From: Actinomycetes bacterium
Lineage (GTDB): Bacteria > Actinomycetota > Acidimicrobiia > IMCC26256 > PALSA-610
Length of the DNA stretch: 48,951 nt
Direction of reading: 5' to 3'
Assembly: GCA_025463905.1 (NCBI GenBank)
Contig: JAODBJ010000293.1
Span: 1 to 48,951, forward strand
Each line of letters starts with the position of its first letter. The first letter of the stretch is position 1. The notes below the pieces were generated by a model. That model was given only the letters and a program-made list of their open reading frames with translations, was not told where the DNA came from and made no database searches. Made by a program: the position numbers and the translations under genes. Positions 1-7,623 of this stretch are shown here, piece by piece.

Positions 1-157
1 TGCCGCCCGCACCAGACCCTTTCGGGCAAGGGCCGCGGCCAGGTCACACCCGCGATGGCTGTCGGGGTCCAGTCGCACCCCTGGTCGATCACTCAACTCT
101 GCGAACTTCTCGAATCAAACTGACCCAATACCGGTCCGCCGTCTTGGGGCCGGGCTC
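1..157. other. Non-coding or gene-edge stretch, nothing recognised
   Basis: No start codon with a ribosome binding site and no recognisable protein fragment could be seen on either strand. It lies downstream of the response regulator stop and may contain the end of a gene outside the window. Confidence 0.4.
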
Positions 158-823
158 TCAGCGCGGGCTGGCGAGCCCGCTTTCGTAGGCGATGACGACC
201 AGTTGCGCGCGGTCGCGCGCCCTGAGTTTGGTGAAGAGATGGCTGACGTGGGTCTTGGCCGTCGCGGCACTCATGTGGAGATGCTCGGCGATTTCGACAT
301 TTGACAGTCCGCGGGACACCTCGACGAGAACTTCGCGTTCCCGATCGGTGATTTGGTCGAGCACTGCCGGGTTGGGAAGCGCGGCTTCTGGGCCGGTTGC
401 GAACCGCTCGATGAGGCGGCGGGTGACGCTGGGCGAGAGCAATCCATCGCCGGCGGCGACGATACGGATTCCGGCGAGCAGCTCCTCCGGCGAGGTGTCT
501 TTGAGCATGAATCCGCTGGCCCCGGCGCGCAGCGCCGCGTAGACGTACTGGTCGAGATCGAACGTAGTGAGGATCAAGACTCTGGTCTGTGCGGTCGTCT
601 CGTCGGCTTTGATGCGGCGGGTGGCTTCGATGCCGTCGACGTCAGGCATTCGGATATCCATGAGCACGACGTCGGGCCGCTGATCTCGGACGAGCGCGAC
701 CGCGGCCGCTCCGTCGGCCGCTTCGCCGAGGATGCGCATGTCGGGCGCGGCGTCGATGAGGACCCGGAAACCGCCGCGCAGAAGAGCCTGGTCGTCGGCG
801 ATCACGACGCCGATCGTCGTCAT
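158..823 (-). CDS. NarL/FixJ-family response regulator
   Basis: 221 aa cytoplasmic DNA-binding response regulator. The receiver domain (about residues 1-120) has the acidic pair D10/D11, the phospho-acceptor D56 in VVLMDIRMPDVDG, the switch Thr pair in LILTTFD and the conserved Lys in GFMLKD. A LuxR-type helix-turn-helix follows at about 150-215 (LTDREREVL type: ITDREREVLVEVSRG, then SNVEIAEHLHMS). Its ATG overlaps the stop of the histidine kinase gene by 4 nt (ATGA), so the two form a translationally coupled two-component system. The divergent ABC exporter genes (2239-4003) are the likely target, as is usual for this arrangement; that link is inferred from position only. Confidence 0.95.
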   Translation of the reverse strand: MTTIGVVIADDQALLRGGFRVLIDAAPDMRILGEAADGAAAVALVRDQRPDVVLMDIRMPDVDGIEATRRIKADETTAQTRVLILTTFDLDQYVYAALRAGASGFMLKDTSPEELLAGIRIVAAGDGLLSPSVTRRLIERFATGPEAALPNPAVLDQITDREREVLVEVSRGLSNVEIAEHLHMSAATAKTHVSHLFTKLRARDRAQLVVIAYESGLASPR

Positions 824-1986
824 GCCCCGGCTTCGCTGGTTGGGAGACGCGCCACAACTCTGAAGCCGCGCCCGGTGCGCTCTGCGCTGAGACGTCCGCC
901 ATAGAGGGCGACGCGTTCCCGCATCCCGACCAGTCCGTGGCCGCCTCCATTCGCGTTACTCGCGCGGCGCGGCTCGCCATCTTCGGAGCCGCCTTCGTCA
1001 GTGAGCTCGATTTCGAATTCGTCGGGCGCGTATCGCAAGCGAAGTTGCGCGGTTGTCGGGCCGGCGTGGCGCACGACGTTCGTGAGTGCCTCCTGGATGA
1101 TCCGGTACGCCGAGAGGTCCATCCCGGCTGGAAGTGGGCGGACGGTCCCTTCGATGTGAGTTTGGACCGGCACACCGGCGTCACCGACGCGCTGGATGAG
1201 CTCGTCGAGATCATCGAGTCCGGGCGCGGGACTGAGTTCGACGCTGGGGTCTTCGGGATTGCGTAGCACGCCGACGATCAGACGCATCTCCTGGAGTGCT
1301 CGCCGGCTGGTGGTTTCGATGATGCCGAGCGCGTCGCGAGCTTCGTCGGGCTTGGTGTCGAGCACGACCCGGGCAACGCCGGAACGCACCGCGATGAGAC
1401 TCATGGCGTGCGCGACGACGTCGTGGAGTTCGCGCGCGATCCGCACCCGCTCGTCGGCGGCGGCGCGTCGCACGCGTTCCTCGCGTTCGCGTTCGCGCTC
1501 GGCGGCTTGTTCGGTGACCGCTTCGATGTACGCGCGCCGCGTGCGGGCGTTCTCCCCGGCAAGCCACCCGACCACCACAACTGCCGGGCCCGACACCGTC
1601 GCCCCCCAGTCGGGGGTCCCGTTCGCGAGGAGTGCGCCCAACGCGATTGCCGCGACGGGCGCGCCGACGGTGATCAGAGAAGTGCGCCGGTCGTTGTTGG
1701 CAGCCACGGTGTACAACGCCAGCGCGGTGATCAGCGTGACGGGCCCGTGCACACCGATCGCGACGAGGAACGCGGCGAGGACGGTCGTGGCGACGAGCAC
1801 GGCGCGCGGATACGTGCGCCGAAGCGGGAGGGCGGCGCACAGGGCGACGACCAAAACGATCCGCGCGATGTCCCACCCTGACCCGAAGGGCCCTCCGTGG
1901 TGATCGGTGACGACGGCCGCGATCGTGACGACGACGGTCAGCGCGGCCCACGCGACGTCGACGAGGAGCCACTGGCGCGCGGACAT
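820..1986 (-). CDS. DesK/NarX-type sensor histidine kinase
   Basis: 388 aa membrane sensor kinase. The N-terminal half has about four to five hydrophobic segments (for example residues 5-27, 43-55, 61-98, 103-121, 131-145). A charged coiled-coil linker (EREREREERVRR) leads to a HisKA_3 dimerisation domain with phospho-acceptor H188 in RIARELHDVVAHAMS. A HATPase_c domain ends with GGGHGLVGMRERVALYGG. I chose the ATG at 1986 because MSARQWLL leads straight into the first membrane segment. An in-frame ATG at 2058 would add 24 residues and has a weak GGGG upstream; neither start has a strong ribosome binding site. It precedes its response regulator with a 4-nt overlap. Confidence 0.9.
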   Translation of the reverse strand: MSARQWLLVDVAWAALTVVVTIAAVVTDHHGGPFGSGWDIARIVLVVALCAALPLRRTYPRAVLVATTVLAAFLVAIGVHGPVTLITALALYTVAANNDRRTSLITVGAPVAAIALGALLANGTPDWGATVSGPAVVVVGWLAGENARTRRAYIEAVTEQAAEREREREERVRRAAADERVRIARELHDVVAHAMSLIAVRSGVARVVLDTKPDEARDALGIIETTSRRALQEMRLIVGVLRNPEDPSVELSPAPGLDDLDELIQRVGDAGVPVQTHIEGTVRPLPAGMDLSAYRIIQEALTNVVRHAGPTTAQLRLRYAPDEFEIELTDEGGSEDGEPRRASNANGGGHGLVGMRERVALYGGRLSAERTGRGFRVVARLPTSEAGA

Positions 1987-2238
1987 GCGTTGCGAGAACG
2001 GAGGCGGCGCGTCGACTTCCACGTGATTGAGGGTAAGCCCGGTCGTAACGATGCGCATCGGCCCCATGGGTGATCCATGCCGTGCATCCCCGGGAGTACT
2101 CCGGCCGCTCCGCACGCCCGCCGGATGTAGTCGAGATCGGGCTTCCAGGCCGACGACATCAGCGGCGTGTCCGTTCATCGTGTGCTGCAGGTGCCGGACC
2201 CCCTCCCGGCCGCTCGCCAACTCGCAAGGAGCAACACC
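1987..2238. promoter_or_regulatory. Divergent intergenic region, kinase versus exporter
   Basis: About 250 bp separate the divergent histidine kinase and ABC exporter genes, so both promoters should lie here. The kinase may start inside it (ATG at 2058). I see no convincing -35/-10 pair and none of the CAAGCG palindromes found elsewhere in the window. Confidence 0.4.
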
Positions 2239-3180
2239 ATGATCAGAGCTCGAGGACTCACCAAGCGGTACGGGCCGACGCTGGCCGTCGACAATTTGGA
2301 CTTCGAAGTGCTACCCGGAAGGGTCACCGGCTTCCTCGGTCCCAACGGCGCCGGGAAGTCCACGACCATGCGGATGATCCTGGGTCTCGACGCGCCGACC
2401 GCGGGGTCCGTGACCATCGACGGACGCCCCTACGCCGAACACCAGCGACCGTTGTTCGACGTCGGCGCGATGCTCGAAGCACGCGCCATCCATCCGGGTC
2501 GCAGCGCGTACAACCACCTCTTCGCCCTTGCCCAGTCGAACGGCATCGGGCGCAAACGCGTCGACGAGGTGCTCGACGTCGTCGGGTTGTCGTCGGTAGC
2601 TCATAAACGCGCCGGCGGCTTCTCTCTCGGCATGGGTCAGCGGCTCGGGCTCGCCGCCGCGCTGCTCGGTGATCCCGGTGTGCTCATCCTCGACGAACCC
2701 GTCAACGGTCTCGACCCCGAGGGCATCGTCTGGATTCGCAACCTGATGCGCTCCCTCGCCTCCGAAGGCCGCGCCGTGTTCGTCTCCAGCCATCTGCTGA
2801 CCGAGATGGCGCTCACTGCCGATCACCTCATCGTCGTCGGACGGGGCCGCCTTATCGCCGAGTCCAGCGTCGATGAGTTCATTGAACGCAGCTCCCGCAA
2901 CTACGTACGCGTCCGCGCTCCCCAACTCCACAAGCTCGGCCAGTTACTCACCTCCGAGGGCGCGGCCATCACGATGGAAGACGACGGCGCGCTCGCCGTC
3001 ACCGGTGCAGGCGAGGCAGCCATCGGAGATCTCGCGGCCGAATACGGCATCACCTTGCACGAACTCTCTCCGCAGAACGCGTCACTGGAAGAGGCGTACA
3101 TCGAACTGACCCAAGGGAGCGTCGACTTCCACGGCGCCGACACCGCTTCGCACCCGACCCTCACGACCCAGGTGGCCTGA
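2239..3180 (+). CDS. ABC-2 type exporter ATP-binding protein (BcrA-like)
   Basis: 313 aa ATPase of an ABC-2 drug or lantibiotic-type exporter. Walker A GPNGAGKST is at residues 34-42, the signature is SLGMGQRLGLAAAL, Walker B plus D-loop is VLILDEPVNGLDPEG, and the H-loop is FVSSHLL. The C-terminal ~90 residues are the accessory region typical of BcrA/CcmA-type ATPases. The start at 2239 is supported by AAGGAG at 2226-2231. The permease follows 1 nt after the stop. The gene is divergent from the two-component system, which suggests stress- or antibiotic-responsive control. The substrate is unknown. Confidence 0.95.
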   Translation: MIRARGLTKRYGPTLAVDNLDFEVLPGRVTGFLGPNGAGKSTTMRMILGLDAPTAGSVTIDGRPYAEHQRPLFDVGAMLEARAIHPGRSAYNHLFALAQSNGIGRKRVDEVLDVVGLSSVAHKRAGGFSLGMGQRLGLAAALLGDPGVLILDEPVNGLDPEGIVWIRNLMRSLASEGRAVFVSSHLLTEMALTADHLIVVGRGRLIAESSVDEFIERSSRNYVRVRAPQLHKLGQLLTSEGAAITMEDDGALAVTGAGEAAIGDLAAEYGITLHELSPQNASLEEAYIELTQGSVDFHGADTASHPTLTTQVA

Positions 3181-3181
3181 C

Positions 3182-4003
3182 ATGACTGACACGACGACTG
3201 TCCTCCCGTCCCTCACTCGCCCCGACAGCGCTCGGCGCATCGCGCCGGACGTGATCCGCTCCGAGTGGACCAAGTTCCGGTCCGTGCACTCCTCGTATTG
3301 GACGTTGCTCGTCGCCGCGGTCGCGATGGTCGGCCTCTCGGCGATCCTGTGCGCGATTTACGTCGGCCGCTACGCGTCACTGAGCGCGGTCGACAAGGCC
3401 ACGTTCAACCCGACGTCGTTCAGCCTCAACGGCATCCTGCTCGCTCAGCTCGCGGTCGGCGTGCTCGGCGTGCTCATCATCACCGCCGAATACTCGACCG
3501 GCATGATCCGGGCGACGCTCGCAGCTGTTCCGCAACGAAGAACGGTCCTCGCCGCCAAAGGTGCTGTGTTCGCCGCGGCGACGGCCGTCGTCGGCATCGT
3601 TTCCAGCTTCGGGGCATTCTTCGTCGGGCAATCCATCCTGTCGAGCAAGCACATCCAGGCCCACTTCAGCGACCCGGGAGTGCTGCGCGCCGTGTTCGGC
3701 GGCGGCCTCTATCTCGCGGTCCTTGGGCTGCTCGCGCTCGGCATCGGTGTCCTGATCCGGCATAGCGCCGGCGCCATCGCTGCCGTCTTCGGGCTGCTCT
3801 TCGTCCTTCCCGGGATCGTGTTGGCGCTTCCCTCGAGCTGGGGTATTTCGAAGTTCCTGCCCAGCAACGCCGGCTCGGCGATCTTCCACACGGTTCCCGA
3901 CCAGTCGAGCCTCTCCCCATGGGTCGGGTTCGGCCTGTTCTGCGCCTACGCCGCGGTCGCCCTCATCGCCGCCGGCTTCGTCTTTCAACGACGCGACGCC
4001 TGA
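3182..4003 (+). CDS. ABC-2 type exporter permease
   Basis: 273 aa integral membrane protein with about six hydrophobic segments (for example SYWTLLVAAVAMVGLSAIL, LLAQLAVGVLGVLIITAEY, AVFAAATAVVGIVSSFGAFF, LYLAVLGLLALGIGVLI, IAAVFGLLFVLPGIVLAL and the C-terminal segment). The EYSTGMIRATLAAVP stretch is typical of ABC-2 permeases of the bacitracin/gliding type. It begins 1 nt after the ATPase stop, so the two form one transporter. The gene ends before a strong palindrome at 4030-4065. Confidence 0.93.
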   Translation: MTDTTTVLPSLTRPDSARRIAPDVIRSEWTKFRSVHSSYWTLLVAAVAMVGLSAILCAIYVGRYASLSAVDKATFNPTSFSLNGILLAQLAVGVLGVLIITAEYSTGMIRATLAAVPQRRTVLAAKGAVFAAATAVVGIVSSFGAFFVGQSILSSKHIQAHFSDPGVLRAVFGGGLYLAVLGLLALGIGVLIRHSAGAIAAVFGLLFVLPGIVLALPSSWGISKFLPSNAGSAIFHTVPDQSSLSPWVGFGLFCAYAAVALIAAGFVFQRRDA

Positions 4004-4029
4004 CAACACACGACCATTGCTGGTGTGGT

Positions 4030-4065
4030 CGAGCGACACGGCGTGCATGCACGCGGTGTCGCTCG
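4030..4065. terminator. 36-bp near-perfect palindrome between convergent genes
   Basis: The sequence from CGAGCGACAC to GTGTCGCTCG is an inverted repeat centred on TGCATGCA with one mismatched pair (G opposite G at 4040 and 4055). It lies between the exporter permease (stop 4003, plus) and the TetR gene (stop 4132, minus). That position fits a bidirectional terminator, although no U-tract follows on either side. It could also be a protein-binding site. Confidence 0.6.
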
Positions 4066-4131
4066 GCCGCGTCGTGACGGCCTATCTGCGCATACTGCGG
4101 TGAGAGTGCGCAGTGCCGCGAAGGGCCGCGC

Positions 4132-4746
4132 TTACGCGGTCGCGGGCGCTGCGAACGCGCCGACGAGGAAATCAATCAGCCGCTCGGTCAACGCTTGCTT
4201 CGACCGCGGCGCACGACCGCCGAGCCACGCCTGCACCGGTCCGTTGCGGTCCCCGATGAGTCGATTCGTGATGTCGCGTGCGAGCGCCCAGCGCAATTCG
4301 CGTACGTCGGGAGTGAGGTGTGGCGTGACCTTGCTGAGGACGGCGAGGTACCGGTCAGTGCCTTCCTCGAAGGTTTCGAGCACGAGTGGCATGTACTCGG
4401 CATGGCCGAGGATGGCGGCCAGGAACCCGAGGTAGTGAGAGTCTCCCTTCGCCTCGTCGTCGGCGAACTCGGCCGTCGGCTGCACGAAGGCCGCGACGAC
4501 GTCTCGCAGGCAGGGCGCACCGTTCGTCTCCAACTCACCGAGGTAGTACTCGCGGCGGCTGCGCACGTCTTCGGCCCGTCGCTGCAGGATCGCTTCGAGT
4601 AAACCCAGCTTCGAACCAAAGTGGTAGTGGATCGCGGCCGTGTTCGCGTTCGCGGCGGTGATGATGTCGCGTACCGACACCGCGTCGACGCCGTGCTCGG
4701 CAACAAGTCGTTCCGCCACCTGCATGATGCGCTCGCGGGTCGTCAT
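4132..4746 (-). CDS. TetR-family transcriptional regulator
   Basis: 204 aa from the ATG at 4746 (an ATG at 4821 would add 25 mostly polar residues). The N-terminal helix-turn-helix covers about residues 24-44 (SVRDIITAANANTAAIHYHF), the standard TetR signature. The ligand domain is alpha-helical and ends with a C-terminal TetR dimerisation-type helix. It is the last gene of the minus-strand run amidohydrolase, thiolase, DUF35, TetR, 100 bp after the DUF35 stop (26 bp if it starts at 4821). It may regulate that run or recognise one of the two spacing variants of the CAAGCG palindrome. Its effector is unknown. Confidence 0.88.
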   Translation of the reverse strand: MTTRERIMQVAERLVAEHGVDAVSVRDIITAANANTAAIHYHFGSKLGLLEAILQRRAEDVRSRREYYLGELETNGAPCLRDVVAAFVQPTAEFADDEAKGDSHYLGFLAAILGHAEYMPLVLETFEEGTDRYLAVLSKVTPHLTPDVRELRWALARDITNRLIGDRNGPVQAWLGGRAPRSKQALTERLIDFLVGAFAAPATA

Positions 4747-4846
4747 ACCCGTGTCGCCTGTTGCGCGCTTGCCCTGTCGCGACGCGGGCGACCGAGCCAA
4801 GGTTTCGCGGCGCGAAGTCATACCGCCAACGTGTTCCCCACGACGG

Positions 4847-5299
4847 TCACGGCGCCATGCTACGAGCGGGCCGCCAGCGCAGCAGGGTTATCGGCTCGGA
4901 GCCGCTCGGAACATCGATATCGTCGAAGTCGACCTCGAGCGGGAGACCGATCGCCAGATCGGCGCCATCCTCGGTTCCGTCGCCCGAACCCCAGTAAGCG
5001 CCCGGCATCACGATGTCGTCCTGGTCGTCGAGCCGGACCGCGACGACGACGTACGGCGCTCGGAATCCCGGACCGAACATGTGGTGGTTGACGACCCAGC
5101 TCGCGACTGTCCCGCGACCGGACGCCGGGATCCACGTCCAGTCGAGCGTCCCACATCGGTTGCAGAGTTCGCGCGGTGGCCACCGCAACGCGTCGCACGA
5201 AGCACAACGTTGCAGCAACAGCTCGTGACGGACGAGTGCCTTCCACCATGGCAACGAGTCTCGGTCGGGCACTGGGAGCGGGCGTTCCGATGCGCTCAT
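4847..5299 (-). CDS. Zn-ribbon/OB-fold DUF35 protein, partner of the thiolase
   Basis: 150 aa protein with an N-terminal rubredoxin-like zinc ribbon (C32, C35, C46, C49 in CASC...CNRCG) followed by an OB-fold (GRGTVASWVVNHHMFGPG and onward). Proteins of this DUF35 family accompany thiolase-fold enzymes. In steroid side-chain degradation the DUF35 domain of ChsH2 is required by the Ltp2 aldolase. The ATG at 5299 overlaps the thiolase stop by 4 nt (ATGA), so the two products are probably made in equal amounts and bind each other. A much longer reading frame extends upstream to 6136 in this frame but lies opposite real thiolase coding and is not protein-like. Confidence 0.92.
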   Translation of the reverse strand: MSASERPLPVPDRDSLPWWKALVRHELLLQRCASCDALRWPPRELCNRCGTLDWTWIPASGRGTVASWVVNHHMFGPGFRAPYVVVAVRLDDQDDIVMPGAYWGSGDGTEDGADLAIGLPLEVDFDDIDVPSGSEPITLLRWRPARSMAP

Positions 5300-6459
5300 G
5301 AGCCCTTCTTCAGAACGACGGCCGACGAGCAACCGGCGACGTAGCCGGGCTGCCCGGTCGACAGCGCAACCTCCGCGCCGTCGACCTGCCGGTCCCCGCA
5401 CGACCCGCGCAGTTGTGCAACCGCCTCGGCGACATGGTTGAGGCCGTGCACGTAGCCCTCGGAGAGGTGCCCGCCGTGCGTGTTCACCGGCAACGCGCCG
5501 CCGATGCTTGTCGCACCGTCGGCCACCATGGCGGCCCCGTCGCCTGGTGCACAGAACCCGAAGTCTTCGAGTTGCATCAACACGAGGGGCGTGAACGCGT
5601 CGTAGAACTCGGCAACGTCGACGTCGGCCGGCCCGATACCCGCCGACGCGTACAGGCGAGTCGAGAGTTCCCTCGCCGCGGTCGTCGTGAGATCGGCGCG
5701 CTGGTTCGAGAACAGCGTGTGGCCGCCACCGTAGGCCGCGCCCGACACGAGCACCGGCCGACGGCGGAGATCGCGCGCGCGTTCCGCAGACGTGACGATC
5801 AACGCCACCGCTGCATCCGTCTCGAGACAGCAGTCGAACAGGCGGAACGGCTCGACGATCCAGCGCGAGGCCAAGTAGTCGTCCATCGTGAGCGGTCCAC
5901 GCATCATCGCCCGCTCGTTCTTCATCGCGTGGCCACGCTGGAAGATCGCGACCCTGCCCAGGTCTTCCGCGGTGACACCATGACGGTGCATGTACGCATG
6001 GGAGTACATCGCAAACTGTTGCGGCGGGGTCACGAATCCGTATGGCACTTGGTACTGGAACTCGACCGTGTCGGGCGCGGCTCGCCCGGTGCCACCCATC
6101 CGCCATTCCGAACGCGCGTTGATGGCGCGCCAGCACACCACATAGTCGGCCAGGCCCGAGGCGACGGCCATCGACGCGGAGATCAACACCTGCGTCGACG
6201 TCGCACCGCCTCCGAACATGTCGGCGTGATACCTCAGATCGCGAATCCCGAGCGCCTGCGCCACGATGACCGCCTGCACGGAGTCACCAACGCGGTGGCA
6301 CGCCACACCGTCGATGTCGCCGTGGGCGAGACCCGCGTCGTCGATCGCGGCGCGGATCGCACGCAGCGCCAGCGTCAACGTGCTGACACCCGAGTTCTTC
6401 GAGTACTCGGTGTAGCCGACCCCGACGATCGCGGTCTTGTCGCGTAGCGCGTCGGCCAC
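5296..6459 (-). CDS. Thiolase-superfamily protein, Ltp2/SCP-x-like (possible retro-aldolase)
   Basis: 387 aa thiolase fold. The N-terminal half starts with TAIVGVGYTEYSK and the C-terminal half carries NTHGGHLSEGYVHGLNHVAE, the counterpart of the thiolase GGxxxxGHPxGAxG loop. Where classical thiolases have the nucleophilic Cys, this protein reads MFGGGATSTQ (residues 81-90), so the Cys is absent. Tyrosines lie at Y286 (EFYDAFTP) and Y336. This pattern with an overlapping DUF35 partner resembles Ltp2-type steroid side-chain aldolases rather than beta-ketothiolases. The start is 8 bp after the amidohydrolase stop. A retro-aldol cleavage of a beta-hydroxyacyl-CoA is my inference. Confidence 0.88.
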   Translation of the reverse strand: MADALRDKTAIVGVGYTEYSKNSGVSTLTLALRAIRAAIDDAGLAHGDIDGVACHRVGDSVQAVIVAQALGIRDLRYHADMFGGGATSTQVLISASMAVASGLADYVVCWRAINARSEWRMGGTGRAAPDTVEFQYQVPYGFVTPPQQFAMYSHAYMHRHGVTAEDLGRVAIFQRGHAMKNERAMMRGPLTMDDYLASRWIVEPFRLFDCCLETDAAVALIVTSAERARDLRRRPVLVSGAAYGGGHTLFSNQRADLTTTAARELSTRLYASAGIGPADVDVAEFYDAFTPLVLMQLEDFGFCAPGDGAAMVADGATSIGGALPVNTHGGHLSEGYVHGLNHVAEAVAQLRGSCGDRQVDGAEVALSTGQPGYVAGCSSAVVLKKGS

Positions 6460-6467
6460 AGGGCTTC

Positions 6468-7580
6468 TCAGACGCCGAACACACGGGCCGCGTTGTCCGC
6501 CAGCACCTTGTTCCGGTCCGCTTCGGTCAGGTCATGGGTGAGCCGCTCGATATACGTCGCCGAGTTCGGCCACAGCGTGACGCTGTGCGGGTAGTCGGTC
6601 GAGTACATCGCACAATCAGCGAGGCGCGGGTACCCGTCGGCGATGAGCTTGAAGCCGATGTCGTCGTCGAGAACGGTGAAGAAGACGTTGCGACCGAGGT
6701 ACTCGCTCGGCGGAGTCGAGAACGCCATGTCCTGCATCGCGACCTGGTTCTCGAACTGTTGGTCCATGGTCTGCGCCCAGAAGGGGACCCAGCCGCAGTT
6801 CAGCTCCGCGCCGATGATCCGAAGGTTCGGGTGCCGTTCGAACAGCCCGTTGAAGATCATGTAGGTGAGCGGTCGCACACCGCAGAAAAAACGGTTGACG
6901 GTGCCGGCGGCGCTGAAGTCCTGCATCACCAGCTCGTCGAAATCCTGGTCAGGCGGCTTTCCACCAAAGGTGCGATGGAATGTCAGCGGCACGTCGAGAC
7001 GGGTCGCCGCCTCCCACAACGGTTCGTAGTAGGACGCGTGGTACGGCCGTCGCGGCATGCCGGGGATGAACGCGGCCTTGGCGCCCTTGGCGACGACCCG
7101 CTCGAGTTCGGTGACCGCCTCGTGCATGCCGTCGTCGACGGGCAGCATCGGCAGTCCGACGATGCGCTTGACGTTTGCGCCCTGAAAGTCGTCGAGAATC
7201 CAGTCGTTGTACGCCTGCATGCACGCGTGCGCGAGGCCGCGGTCGTCTTCCATGTAGATGAAGATCGACTGCGCGGGGTACACGACGCTGACGTCGATGC
7301 CGTCGAGATCCATATCTTTCATATGCGCGTCGGGGTCGTAATTGCCGGGCAGGATTTCCGAGAACTTGAGGCCCGACTTCTGGTAGTCGCTCTTCGCGCG
7401 CCCAGCCATCGCCTCTACTCCCAGCGTGCGCTTCGGCGGCCCGCCGTCGAAGCTCCAGCCGTCGCCGCCGTCGGCGCCCGCCATCATCTGGGGCGCCCGG
7501 TCTTTGTAGGCGGCAGGAACCCGGTCGAACACCCAGGGCGGCTCGTTGATATGGCAGTCGGCCGAGATCACTCGTGTCAC
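6468..7580 (-). CDS. Amidohydrolase-family (ACMSD-like TIM barrel) protein
   Basis: About 370 aa, Amidohydro_2 family, metal-dependent hydrolase or decarboxylase. The first strand is VISADCHINEP with the metal-ligand His, a second His is in TFHRTFGG, and the late catalytic Asp is D329 in STDYPHSVTLW. I chose GTG at 7580 because a -10-like TACGGT (7603-7608) and a CAAGCG-type operator (7614-7623) lie just upstream. A TTG at 7616 also fits the frame and would overlap the preceding stop as TTGA, but it lies upstream of the -10. The thiolase gene follows 8 bp later. A paralogue is at 43291-44517. The substrate is unknown; ring-opening hydrolysis would fit the cluster. Confidence 0.85.
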   Translation of the reverse strand: MTRVISADCHINEPPWVFDRVPAAYKDRAPQMMAGADGGDGWSFDGGPPKRTLGVEAMAGRAKSDYQKSGLKFSEILPGNYDPDAHMKDMDLDGIDVSVVYPAQSIFIYMEDDRGLAHACMQAYNDWILDDFQGANVKRIVGLPMLPVDDGMHEAVTELERVVAKGAKAAFIPGMPRRPYHASYYEPLWEAATRLDVPLTFHRTFGGKPPDQDFDELVMQDFSAAGTVNRFFCGVRPLTYMIFNGLFERHPNLRIIGAELNCGWVPFWAQTMDQQFENQVAMQDMAFSTPPSEYLGRNVFFTVLDDDIGFKLIADGYPRLADCAMYSTDYPHSVTLWPNSATYIERLTHDLTEADRNKVLADNAARVFGV

Positions 7581-7602
7581 TGCATGAAAAGTAGTTAGAA
7601 CG

Positions 7603-7623
7603 ACCGTATGAGTCAAGCGTTTG
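7603..7623 (-). promoter_or_regulatory. Promoter with CAAGCG-type operator for the amidohydrolase operon
   Basis: The 10-bp operator CAAGCGTTTG (7614-7623, one mismatch to CAAGCGCTTG) lies at the 3' end of the acyl-CoA synthetase gene. On the minus strand it is followed by TACGGT (7603-7608), a -10 hexamer identical to the one at 44566-44571. This predicts a transcription start near 7596 and a short leader to the GTG at 7580. Confidence 0.6.

Noticed and set aside
5300-6136. Upstream extension of the DUF35 frame through the thiolase gene
   Set aside because: Extension is Arg/His/Gly-rich and not protein-like; the DUF35 start at 5299 has an ATGA overlap with the thiolase.
7614-7616. TTG start for the amidohydrolase overlapping the preceding stop as TTGA
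   Set aside because: The predicted -10 (7603-7608) lies downstream of it, and protein similarity starts only near GTG 7580; kept as an alternative in the gene entry.
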